Positions 17,379 to 24,706 of a stretch of 64,000 nucleotides of DNA are shown piece by piece (position 1 is the first letter of the stretch; each line of letters starts with the position of its first letter). The stretch spans positions 67,437 through 131,436 of the forward strand of contig CAYVOV010000010.1 in NCBI GenBank assembly GCA_964453525.1. Direction: 5' to 3'. The notes beneath the pieces were generated by a model. That model made no database searches and had not been told where the DNA came from. It saw only the letters and a program-made list of their open reading frames with translations. The position numbers and the translations under genes are program-made. The stretch is from CAYVOV01 sp964453525. GTDB lineage: Bacteria > Chloroflexota > Dehalococcoidia > Dehalococcoidales > UBA2162.

Positions 17379-17567
17379 ATGACGGAAATAGCGGTAACCT
17401 ACCTGTGCTGGAGTTGCGGTTCAATTGTTACAAAAAACGAGGAAGTAGATAGCAGGTTACCGCTACCTGCTATTGAGCGGTGGAATATCTGCCCGGATTG
17501 TATCGGTAATAAAGAAAATAACCGCTCCCCAAAAAGTAGTAATCACAACCACCCGGACAATACATAA
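17379..17567 (+). CDS. Small zinc-ribbon-like protein
   Basis: 62 residues. A C-W-S-C pair near 10-13 and a C-P-D-C pair near 38-41 are spaced like a four-cysteine zinc ribbon or rubredoxin-like knuckle; the C-terminus is polar and disordered. AGGAGG lies about 11 bases upstream of the ATG. Function is unknown; small zinc-finger proteins of this kind often bind nucleic acid or protein. It lies in the regulator cluster. Confidence 0.55.
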   Translation: MTEIAVTYLCWSCGSIVTKNEEVDSRLPLPAIERWNICPDCIGNKENNRSPKSSNHNHPDNT

Positions 17568-17939
17568 CCGGCCTGCCGTCCCACCTCAAATGTCAGCAAT
17601 TTTTTCTGAAACGGGTATTCTTGCATTTGAAAGGTCCCTGTGAGCCAACCTGCCTGCTGAGCCCTGGCGGGTAGGAGATAAGGCTATCTCTATAATTCTC
17701 CGGTCTCTTCTTTGTCACTGTAAAGCTGCCCCGCTTCCAGCGGGACTCGAACTCATAATATAATTCCCAAAATTTGGAAAGGAAATCTGTACATTTTTAC
17801 TTTTTTTAATTCCGCTAAACCGCTATAATAGACAGTGAAAAATCCCGTTCTGCAATAAATATTTCTACTGTGAAAAGGTAATACCATTAGAAAGAGCAAG
17901 ATCCTCCGCATCGTCAGCAATATCAGTGAGTCATTATCA
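17568..17939. other. Non-coding stretch upstream of the GAF gene
   Basis: There is no convincing ORF. It holds a TATAAT (17824-17829) without a clear -35, a small hairpin AGATA/TATCT near 17673-17687, and on the minus strand near 17725-17755 a fragment resembling the 3' third of a tRNA. That fragment has TTCGAGT followed by CCCGC, but the upstream T-stem half does not pair, so no tRNA is called. Confidence 0.5.
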
Positions 17940-18776
17940 ATGACAAATAATCATAATTTTGTCATTGAGACAGCCCTTGACTCGCTGGAGGATAACCTGA
18001 ACATCGACTGTAGCTGGATTCAGTTAACCAGTCCGTTTAGTCAGTATCCACACTTGGTCTCTTTCCGCAACTTCACTGATGAGATTCACCATGAAATGTC
18101 CAGAATAGACCTGAATAACTATTTTATCGAGGGAGTAGTGGGGCTGGGTAACAAAATAGTGGTCCCGAATCTGAATATGAAGGGCGCCCACATTCTGGCC
18201 GTCTTCAGAAAAGCCGGATTTCATTCATTAATTGCCGTCCCCATTACCACATATAAAGTACTGGGTATCATGGGAGTAGCCTTCAGAAAAAAGAGGAGCT
18301 TTAGCAAAGACTATATTAATTTAATCGCCTTGGTTTCCAACCTGGTGGGTATGGCTCTGAGCAGAAACATAATGATTGAACATACGCTAAGCCAGGATTA
18401 CAGCCGTCAGGTAGATAGCCTGCCTGAGATTCCTGATATAAGAGAAATTATTGAAGATAAAAAAGGTCCGGTATTTGAAGAATTTGAAGAGGAAGCCCTT
18501 AACGATAAAATAGTTTCCACGGTTGAGGAACAAAAGACGCTTGACAATAAACCGGTTTCGGTAGCTGAAGAAGAAACTCTTGACGATAAAAGAGTTTCGG
18601 TGGCTGAAGAAGCTCTTGAAGATGAAATAGTTTCAGTAGTTGAGGAATATAAAGCCCTTAAGGACAGGCTAATTGTCGATCAAGGTACTCATACGGAAGA
18701 TGATAAAGATATATTTCGGAAGCATGCCCGTATTATGACCGACTTCCGCAGGTTACACAGAAAACGGTTGTATTAA
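17940..18776 (+). CDS. GAF-domain protein with acidic repeat tail
   Basis: 278 residues from the ATG at 17940. Residues about 1-160 read as a GAF domain (LDSLEDNLNIDCSWIQL near the start, then VVPNL, then AVPITTYKVLGIMGVAF), lacking kinase or output domains. Residues about 180-250 are four imperfect acidic repeats of roughly 16 residues, each with a D-x-x-V-S-V-x-E-E-like core. The frame is open upstream to 17874 and reads a typical pre-GAF helix (KSKILRIVSNISESLS). The true start may therefore be an unusual ATT at 17886, seven bases after AAAGG; no ATG/GTG/TTG exists in that extension. The signal sensed is unknown. It probably works with the neighbouring regulators. Confidence 0.75.
   Translation: MTNNHNFVIETALDSLEDNLNIDCSWIQLTSPFSQYPHLVSFRNFTDEIHHEMSRIDLNNYFIEGVVGLGNKIVVPNLNMKGAHILAVFRKAGFHSLIAVPITTYKVLGIMGVAFRKKRSFSKDYINLIALVSNLVGMALSRNIMIEHTLSQDYSRQVDSLPEIPDIREIIEDKKGPVFEEFEEEALNDKIVSTVEEQKTLDNKPVSVAEEETLDDKRVSVAEEALEDEIVSVVEEYKALKDRLIVDQGTHTEDDKDIFRKHARIMTDFRRLHRKRLY
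18496..18665 (+). repeat. Degenerate tandem repeat inside the GAF gene
   Basis: Four units of about 45-55 bases share a core close to CTTGACGATAAA..GTTTCGGTAG..GAAGAA and encode the acidic repeats. Units have diverged but stay in frame, suggesting an old internal expansion. Confidence 0.6.
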
Positions 18777-18880
18777 TCCAGCAGTTATAATGTTTATTCA
18801 TACTGATCTCTAACACGGCTATTCAATACCGTTATATTAGGTGTCGGTCAAATATCGTGGGAAGGCAGGGGGTAAAGCAG

Positions 18881-19861
18881 ATGATAATTGATATGGAGCA
18901 CCACTTGGCTACTTTTGATTTGCTCGAAAGGGGTACCAGCGAATCGGGCAAGATATGTGAGCGGTACTGGGACACCGATGGCAAAATGAAAATCCGTTCC
19001 TTTGAGGAGGTCGGACGAGCCGAATCCCATTTACAGTTCATGGATGAGGTCGGCATAGATATGGCAGTGCTGACCACAAATCCAATCAGCAGTCTCGAAC
19101 AATGCCAGAGGTGGAACGATTTTTGCGCCGGGCTGGTAGGGGAACATCCCGGGCGGTTCATCGGATTCGCCACTGTTCCGCCACTGGGAGGAGAGCCGGC
19201 TTTTAAGGAGCTGGCGAGAGCCACAGGAGGACTGGGGCTCAAGGGAGTGCATATCTGGACAGTAACCGAAGGTCAACACCTGGACTCGCGTGAACTATGG
19301 CCATTCTATGAAAAGGTTGCCGAACTCGGGATACCACTCGACGTGCACGTAACGCTGGAGCCGCCCGGTTTTGATGCTGTCCATGCTTCCTACGCTCTGT
19401 ATTACGTTATGGCACGGGAACTGGACATGTGCGCGGCAACCCTGCGTGTCTACCTCGGCGGTGTCCTCGAAGATTTTCCTGACCTGAAAATAATAATGAA
19501 CCACTTCGGCGGAGGTATATCGGCGGTGCTGGAACGCATGGATGCCTATATGAATTATGTCGGCCCCGGCTGTCCCAGCCTCTATACCGGCGAGCCGATG
19601 ATAACCAGGCCCTGGCGAGAGTATTTCGATAAGCTCTACTTCAACATGGCCGGGAGAGAAGTGGGAATGGCGGCGGTAAAATGTGCCCTGACGAATATCA
19701 GCCCGCAGAAACTTATGTTCGGCTCTGACTGGCCATTCAACTATGACCGCAACCCGTCCGAGGCAAAACGCTACATTGAAGAGATAAGGAAGCTGGACCT
19801 GCCTGAAAATGAAATCGAGGGAATGCTTGGCGGCAATGCTGCCAGATTAATTGGTATTTGA
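18881..19861 (+). CDS. Amidohydrolase-2 family (ACMSD/resorcylate-decarboxylase-like) TIM-barrel enzyme
   Basis: 326 residues from an ATG at 18881 with AGGGGG eight bases upstream. The first strand has IIDMEHHL, an E-x-H metal motif as in gamma-resorcylate-type decarboxylases rather than the hydrolase H-x-H. Further marks are N-H-F-G-G-G near 207 and the metal Asp in F-G-S-D-W-P-F near 287. The family performs metal-dependent decarboxylation or hydrolysis of aromatic and related acids in the cytoplasm. It stands between two metabolic genes and has its own terminator. The substrate is not readable. A second family member lies at 33837-34835 but is not a close copy. Confidence 0.78.
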   Translation: MIIDMEHHLATFDLLERGTSESGKICERYWDTDGKMKIRSFEEVGRAESHLQFMDEVGIDMAVLTTNPISSLEQCQRWNDFCAGLVGEHPGRFIGFATVPPLGGEPAFKELARATGGLGLKGVHIWTVTEGQHLDSRELWPFYEKVAELGIPLDVHVTLEPPGFDAVHASYALYYVMARELDMCAATLRVYLGGVLEDFPDLKIIMNHFGGGISAVLERMDAYMNYVGPGCPSLYTGEPMITRPWREYFDKLYFNMAGREVGMAAVKCALTNISPQKLMFGSDWPFNYDRNPSEAKRYIEEIRKLDLPENEIEGMLGGNAARLIGI

Positions 19862-19892
19862 GATAGCATGTCGCATTATAAAGAACTAAAAT

Positions 19893-19920
19893 AAAACAGC
19901 CTTTTCAGGCTGCTTTATTT
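19893..19920 (+). terminator. Rho-independent terminator
   Basis: CAGCC-TTTTCA-GGCTG at 19897-19912 with A-run before and TTTATTTATAT after. It is about 35 bases beyond the amidohydrolase stop. Confidence 0.65.
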
Positions 19921-19996
19921 ATATAACTTGATTTTTTCATGGTTTCAGATAGTATAGATAGTATAAACTGAAAAATTAGCTGAGGAGGACTTTACC

Positions 19997-21277
19997 GTGC
20001 CGATGTCAAAAGCTTTCCAGAGCCGGTTGTTCCCGATTTTACCCGGGATTATCGAGTATTTTGGCACGCCTTTTCATATTTTCGACGAGAAGGGAATTAT
20101 TAATACCGGAGAAGACCTGAAATCAACCTTCAGGGATATATCCGGCTTCCAGGAATTTTTTGCCGTAAAGGCGCTACCCACCCCGGCAATTCTTGGAATT
20201 ATCAAAAGACTGGGCTTCGGCCTGGATTGCAGCTCGGCATCGGAACTGATACTTGCCCGTAGCAGCGGATTTCCCGGTAATGATATCATGCTTTCCTCGA
20301 ATAACACCTCCGCTGAGTTATTCAAACTGGCGACGGCTGAAGGCGGCTGTATTCTGAACCTTGACGATATAACGATGATCGATAAAGTTGCCGATTTCCC
20401 AGAGCTGATTTGTTTCCGGTATAATCCGGGCGAGAGACGCAGCGGGAGCCATTTCATCGGGATTCCGGTGGAAGCAAAGTACGGAGTAAGGCACGACCAG
20501 ATTAGCCAGGCTTACAAACGAGCCATCGACCGCGACGCAAAGCGGTTCGGGATTCACACAATGATTATCTCCAATGAACTGGATTATAAGTACATGATGG
20601 AAACGGTCCGGATGATGCTTGAAGTCGTTGAGATGGTCTCCCGGGCACTTGGTATAAAATTCGAGTTCTTCAATATCGGAGGCGGAATCGGCATCCCCTA
20701 CCGGCCGGAAGACAAGCACTTCGATATGCCTGCCCTGGCAAAAGAAGCCGGGGTGCTCCTCAAGGAATTTGAGATGAAACACGGTTATTACCCGAGGCTG
20801 TATATGGAATGCGGCCGTTATATCACCGGCCCTCACGGCGCCCTGGTCACCAGGGTGATTAACAGGATGAGCAAGTACCGTGAATATGTCGGTATCGATG
20901 CCTCAACGATGTCGGCAAATCCAAGACCGGCAATCTATGAAAACGCTTATCACCATATCACCATACTCGACCCTGACGGAAGGCAGAAAGAGGGCAATGA
21001 AGAAGTTGTCGACGTGGTGGGTCCGTTATGCGAGAACAGTGACAAGTTTGCCAGACAGAGGACCCTGCCGCGGGCGGAGCCGGGAGATATTCTTGTTCAG
21101 CATGACACCGGGGCTCACAGCCCGGCCATGGGCGGCAACTATAACGGATGGTTACGTCCTCAGGAACTACTGTTACGTACTGACGGCACTATCGAGCTTA
21201 CCCGGCGAGCTGAAACAATCGACGACCTCTTCGCCACGCACAGCTTCGAGCCGAAAATTCTAAAAGCCGGCGCTTAA
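19997..21277 (+). CDS. Diaminopimelate/ornithine decarboxylase-like PLP enzyme (fold type III)
   Basis: 426 residues from a GTG at 19997 with AGGAGG eight bases before; an ATG two codons later is possible. The PLP lysine is in F-A-V-K-A near 57. The phosphate-binding G-G-G-I-G near 230, a C-G-R-Y-I-T-G-P-H-G motif near 277-286 and the partner-chain C-E-N-S-D-K-F near 346 are all LysA-like. Length matches LysA. The H-I-G-S motif is altered (GIHTMI), so the substrate may not be meso-diaminopimelate. The next gene's ribosome-binding site overlaps its stop, so the two are co-translated. Lysine biosynthesis or an alternative amino-acid decarboxylation are both possible. Confidence 0.75.
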   Translation: MPMSKAFQSRLFPILPGIIEYFGTPFHIFDEKGIINTGEDLKSTFRDISGFQEFFAVKALPTPAILGIIKRLGFGLDCSSASELILARSSGFPGNDIMLSSNNTSAELFKLATAEGGCILNLDDITMIDKVADFPELICFRYNPGERRSGSHFIGIPVEAKYGVRHDQISQAYKRAIDRDAKRFGIHTMIISNELDYKYMMETVRMMLEVVEMVSRALGIKFEFFNIGGGIGIPYRPEDKHFDMPALAKEAGVLLKEFEMKHGYYPRLYMECGRYITGPHGALVTRVINRMSKYREYVGIDASTMSANPRPAIYENAYHHITILDPDGRQKEGNEEVVDVVGPLCENSDKFARQRTLPRAEPGDILVQHDTGAHSPAMGGNYNGWLRPQELLLRTDGTIELTRRAETIDDLFATHSFEPKILKAGA

Positions 21278-21289
21278 GGAGGTTTGAAG

Positions 21290-21775
21290 ATGGATTCATC
21301 TGTAAAAGTAACCTTAAAGCAGGATGAGCCGATGACGGTAGTTTACTTCGGTGCTAAAGGAGGTATGAGCCGGGTTCCTGCAGCCTTCAATAAGCTCTAT
21401 AGCTGGATAAGAGAAAAGGGGTATAAGGCAAAAGGGCCGGCTATGCTTGTGTATTATGATTTACCCGGACAGGTAGACGAGGACGATATACGCTGGGAGC
21501 TTCGAAGCCAGATTACAGATGACTTGGATGCTATGGAACCGGACGATGATGGTTTCGGAGTAAAACATCTGAGGCCGGGCCAGGTAGCAGCTATGATATA
21601 TAAAGGACCGTATGAGAAAATCGAAGAAACGTTTATGTCTCTTAGAAATTGGATTTCTGAAAACGGCTACGAAATTAACGGACCCTATGAGGAATTTTAC
21701 CTGAATATCTCGGCAGAGCCTGAGGAACTTATTACTGAGCTCAGATTCCCCGTACAAAGAAAAGGAAGCGGTTGA
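21290..21775 (+). CDS. GyrI-like / AraC effector-binding-domain protein
   Basis: 161 residues. The ATG at 21290 sits eight bases after AAGGAGG, which overlaps the previous stop; the TTG at 21284 is too close to it. Two GyrI-type halves are seen: M-T-V-V-Y-F-G-A-K-G-G near 15 and Q-V-A-A-M-I-Y-K-G-P-Y near 103, each followed by a helix with W-I-x-E-x-G-Y and G-P. These free-standing domains bind small hydrophobic or cationic ligands, and some hydrolyse cyclopropanone hydrates. There is no HTH. The gene forms an operon with the PLP decarboxylase gene. Confidence 0.78.
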   Translation: MDSSVKVTLKQDEPMTVVYFGAKGGMSRVPAAFNKLYSWIREKGYKAKGPAMLVYYDLPGQVDEDDIRWELRSQITDDLDAMEPDDDGFGVKHLRPGQVAAMIYKGPYEKIEETFMSLRNWISENGYEINGPYEEFYLNISAEPEELITELRFPVQRKGSG

Positions 21776-21823
21776 CATCCCCCTGTGATTGGTCTCCTTT
21801 ATCATCAGGCATAATATCCAACA

Positions 21824-22825
21824 GTGAACAGTAATAGAGATAGAGACGGAATCGAATGGTTGCTGGAGCCGGATGAAACCGGTGTCAGGTATCTGGCTTT
21901 ACGTGACATTGTTGATGCTGGTGAAAAGGACCTGGCTGTAGTAAGAGAAAAGGCACATACCACAGGTTTCATCAATCAGGTACTGGCAGAGATGAACAGG
22001 GAAGGCTACTGGGTGAAACCCGGTGCCGGATACTCTCCCAAATATAGAGGAACGGTGTGGTCTGTTATCCTGCTTGCTCAACTGGGCGCTTCAATAGATG
22101 CTGATGAACGGATTGCAACTGCCTGTTCTTACCTTCTTGACAACACGCTGACAGAGGGCGGGCATTTCTCGGTGAACGGGCAGCCCTCCGGGACAATAGA
22201 CTGCCTGCAGGGTAACCTCTGCGCAGCGTTACTCGACCTCGGCTCAGAAGACCCGCGCCTGGATACCGCATTCGAATGGATGGCACGGACTGTTACCGGA
22301 GAAGGATTGGCTCCGATTGAGGATAAGAATGCCCCACTACGCTACTACGCCTATAAATGCGGGCCGAACTTTGCCTGCGGGGCAAACAACAAGCTGTCCT
22401 GCGCCTGGGGAGCGGTGAAGGTAATGCTGGCTTTCAGCAAACTGCCGGAGGGAAAAAGAACGCCGCTGATTAAAGATGCTATCGATGCCGGAGTCGATTT
22501 CCTGTTCAGCACCGACCCCGCAAAGGCTGATTATCCCTGTGGGTACGCTGATAAACCGAGCAGTAACTGGTGGAAATTCGGCTTTCCGGCATTTTATGTG
22601 ACCGATATTCTGCAGAATGTGGAGGCACTGGTAGCGCTGGGATACGGTAATGACTCGCGGCTGGCTAACGCCCTTGAGGTAATTCGTGACAAGCAGGACG
22701 AACAGGGGCGCTGGGAACTGGAATACGATTACAAAGGCAAGACCTGGATTGATTTTGGCGTAAAAAGACAGCCGAACAAGTGGGTGACGCTGCGGGCATT
22801 ACGTGTATTAAAAGCCGTCCCGTAA
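21824..22825 (+). CDS. Alpha/alpha-toroid (prenyltransferase/squalene-cyclase-like) protein
   Basis: 333 residues from a GTG at 21824; no strong ribosome-binding site is seen, so the start is less certain. Repeated helical pairs carry D-x-R-I-A-T-A-C-S-Y-L-L, D-E-Q-G-R-W-E-L-E-Y near 299 and W-V-T-L-R-A-L-R-V-L near 322. Several conserved Cys (near 194, 201 and in C-G-Y-A) and W-W-K-F-G-F-P are present. This matches proteins loosely labelled prenyltransferase/squalene oxidase repeat, but the D-x-D-D cyclase acid motif is not visible, so cyclase activity is not supported. Probably cytoplasmic, no signal peptide. Function unknown. Confidence 0.65.
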   Translation: MNSNRDRDGIEWLLEPDETGVRYLALRDIVDAGEKDLAVVREKAHTTGFINQVLAEMNREGYWVKPGAGYSPKYRGTVWSVILLAQLGASIDADERIATACSYLLDNTLTEGGHFSVNGQPSGTIDCLQGNLCAALLDLGSEDPRLDTAFEWMARTVTGEGLAPIEDKNAPLRYYAYKCGPNFACGANNKLSCAWGAVKVMLAFSKLPEGKRTPLIKDAIDAGVDFLFSTDPAKADYPCGYADKPSSNWWKFGFPAFYVTDILQNVEALVALGYGNDSRLANALEVIRDKQDEQGRWELEYDYKGKTWIDFGVKRQPNKWVTLRALRVLKAVP

Positions 22826-23009
22826 ATATTACCTGAATCTGGTGAATCTAAATTACTTTCCCGGCCAGCAACAGCAGCGGTGTTGATGCGGCATAAGCGG
22901 TTCCGATGGCAGCGCAGGTATTGAATACACCTTGCCCCGGTACCACCATACAGACTCCAGGTTTGCCGGTAGTGCGGGCGTAACCAAAAGCCGTGAAGGG
23001 GGATTGAAT

Positions 23010-24452
23010 ATGAGTATCGAAAATATTAACGGAGAAGCGGTTCTTGAGGCACTATCAGCCAATATTTTGAATACCCGCTTTGAGGACATTGACCGGGAAA
23101 CGATAGATAACACAAAGACCCGCATTTTTGATACCATTGGATGTGCCATCGGTGGTGCCACCCTTCCCGATATAATATCACTGGTAAAAATGGTCGAAGA
23201 CTGGGGAGGCAAAGAGGAAGCCACTATCATTGGTCACGGTGTCAGGGCGCCAGCCCATGAAGTGGCTTTTGTAAACTGCACCATGTGCCGTGGTTTCGAC
23301 CGGGGGCCGCTGGCTTATATTTTTAATGACAGGATAGTTCCCCATCATGTCAGTGAGACGACGGTATTGACAGCCCTTACTTTGGGGGAAAGCAAAGGTA
23401 TAAGCGGCAGGGAATTAATCACCGCCCTGGTGGTGGGTGATGACCTCGCTGCAAGGTTGCATCTTGCTAACGACCATCCCCTTCCCGGTGAATATCGCAA
23501 ACCTGGCGAAGGCCCTCCCCCCGGCAGTATACCTCAGACGGGGATGATGGTTTCAACACCAACTTATGGAGCAGCCGCCATTGCCGGTCGTTTGCTGGGC
23601 TTGAACCAGCGTCAAATGAGAAATACCCTTGGTCTCGTCGGCAGGTCAGATGGATTCGGTGGAGGCATCTGGGACGGAGCGCCTACCTTTAAAATAGGCC
23701 AGGGTACATCGGCTCGAGGTGGTATCGTTGCGGCACTGCTGGCTAAAGGAGGGTGGACAGGAGCAATAGACCCATTCTTTGGTGGAAGTGGTTTCGACGG
23801 AGGTGGTCCACGCCAATATGACCATCCGGAAATGTTTACTGAAGATGTCGGCAAGAAGTTTTATGTGGAGGTTCTGTTTAAGCCGTATCTGGGTGGTGGA
23901 CCTACTCAGGCACCCATTGCTGCCTCAGTCGCGCTGGTCCATAAACACGGTATCAAGGCTGACGATATAGAAGAAGCTATTCTACGCACTTCTCCGGGTG
24001 TGGCTACAGGTCTGCATTATGCAAGACCCTACAAGGTTGGTGACTACCCCACCGGCGACGCGCTCTTCAGCTACAAGTACGCCGTAGCCAGCGCACTGAC
24101 GAGAGGGACTGCTCAGAACAAGGATTACACCGAGGAAGCAATACGTGACCCCGGAGTTCAAGCCCTTATCGGTAAAATAACGCTGGCACTGGCAGAACTG
24201 GATAAAACCGAAGGTGTTGAAGTTGAGGTAAGGCTGAAGGACGGGCGTACACTCTCCGAGTACGTTGCTCAGGCACAGGGTGAACCTTCTCGTCCACTAC
24301 CCAGAGAAACTTTGGTCAATAAGTTCATGGAACAGGTGGAGTTCAGTCAAATGGTCAGCAGGAAGGCTGCGGAAGAGATAAAAGAGCTGGTGGACAATCT
24401 GGAGGAAGTGGATAATGTTGCCAAAATAGTTGAGCTGGCAGTAAAGAGGTAA
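23010..24452 (+). CDS. MmgE/PrpD family protein
   Basis: 480 residues from an ATG at 23010 with GGGGG upstream; the frame extends to 22932 but the extra part does not look like the family. The N-terminal helical domain has T-K-T-R-I-F-D-T-I-G-C-A-I-G-G, the usual opening, then A-P-A-H-E-V-A-F-V-N-C-T. The central substrate region has T-P-T-Y-G-A-A-A-I-A-G-R-L-L-G-L and K-P-Y-L-G-G-G-P-T-Q-A. Relatives are 2-methylcitrate dehydratase, cis-aconitate decarboxylase and iminodisuccinate epimerase, acting on small di- and tricarboxylates. No methylcitrate synthase or lyase is near, so a propionate pathway role is not supported by context. Confidence 0.8.
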   Translation: MSIENINGEAVLEALSANILNTRFEDIDRETIDNTKTRIFDTIGCAIGGATLPDIISLVKMVEDWGGKEEATIIGHGVRAPAHEVAFVNCTMCRGFDRGPLAYIFNDRIVPHHVSETTVLTALTLGESKGISGRELITALVVGDDLAARLHLANDHPLPGEYRKPGEGPPPGSIPQTGMMVSTPTYGAAAIAGRLLGLNQRQMRNTLGLVGRSDGFGGGIWDGAPTFKIGQGTSARGGIVAALLAKGGWTGAIDPFFGGSGFDGGGPRQYDHPEMFTEDVGKKFYVEVLFKPYLGGGPTQAPIAASVALVHKHGIKADDIEEAILRTSPGVATGLHYARPYKVGDYPTGDALFSYKYAVASALTRGTAQNKDYTEEAIRDPGVQALIGKITLALAELDKTEGVEVEVRLKDGRTLSEYVAQAQGEPSRPLPRETLVNKFMEQVEFSQMVSRKAAEEIKELVDNLEEVDNVAKIVELAVKR

Positions 24453-24527
24453 TAGAAAGATGCCAGAAAAATTAGATGTTCGCAGAATATATAGAACCAG
24501 CGTGTAGGTGATATTTCTTTTTCACTA

Positions 24528-24556
24528 TTGACATACATCTGATGTTGGCGTATACT
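24528..24556 (+). promoter_or_regulatory. Sigma-70-type promoter of the second solute-binding gene
   Basis: TTGACA at 24528-24533 and TATACT at 24551-24556 with a 17-base spacer, homologous in and around the core elements to the promoter at 9924-9952. The -10 ends 150 bases before the ATG. Confidence 0.78.
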
Positions 24557-24619
24557 CTGCCAGCGAGGGAAAGGATAGTATATTGAGTTAAAGAGAGAGT
24601 AAATATGCGGCGCCGCAAA

Positions 24620-24666
24620 GGCATTAGCACTCACCGAATTAGGTGGTGATTGCTGATGCCTTTTTT
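24620..24666 (+). terminator. Leader stem-loop with T-run (attenuator or sRNA terminator)
   Basis: GGCATTAGCA pairs with TGCTGATGCC, an inner TCACC/GGTGA stem follows, and TTTTTT comes immediately after. A 10-bp palindrome GCGGCGCCGC (24608-24617) precedes it. It lies 64 bases after the promoter -10 and 40 bases before the lipoprotein ATG, so most transcripts should end here unless read-through is regulated. Confidence 0.72.
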
Positions 24667-24706
24667 ATATAGGGCTGCAATCTGTAGTTAAAAGAGGAGG
24701 TAAAAA

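Noticed and set aside
17725..17755. tRNA-like 3' fragment on the minus strand (TTCGAGT then CCCGC), possibly an attachment-site remnant
   Set aside because: The 5' half of the T-stem (ATGAG) does not pair, no anticodon or D arm can be folded, and no integrase is near.
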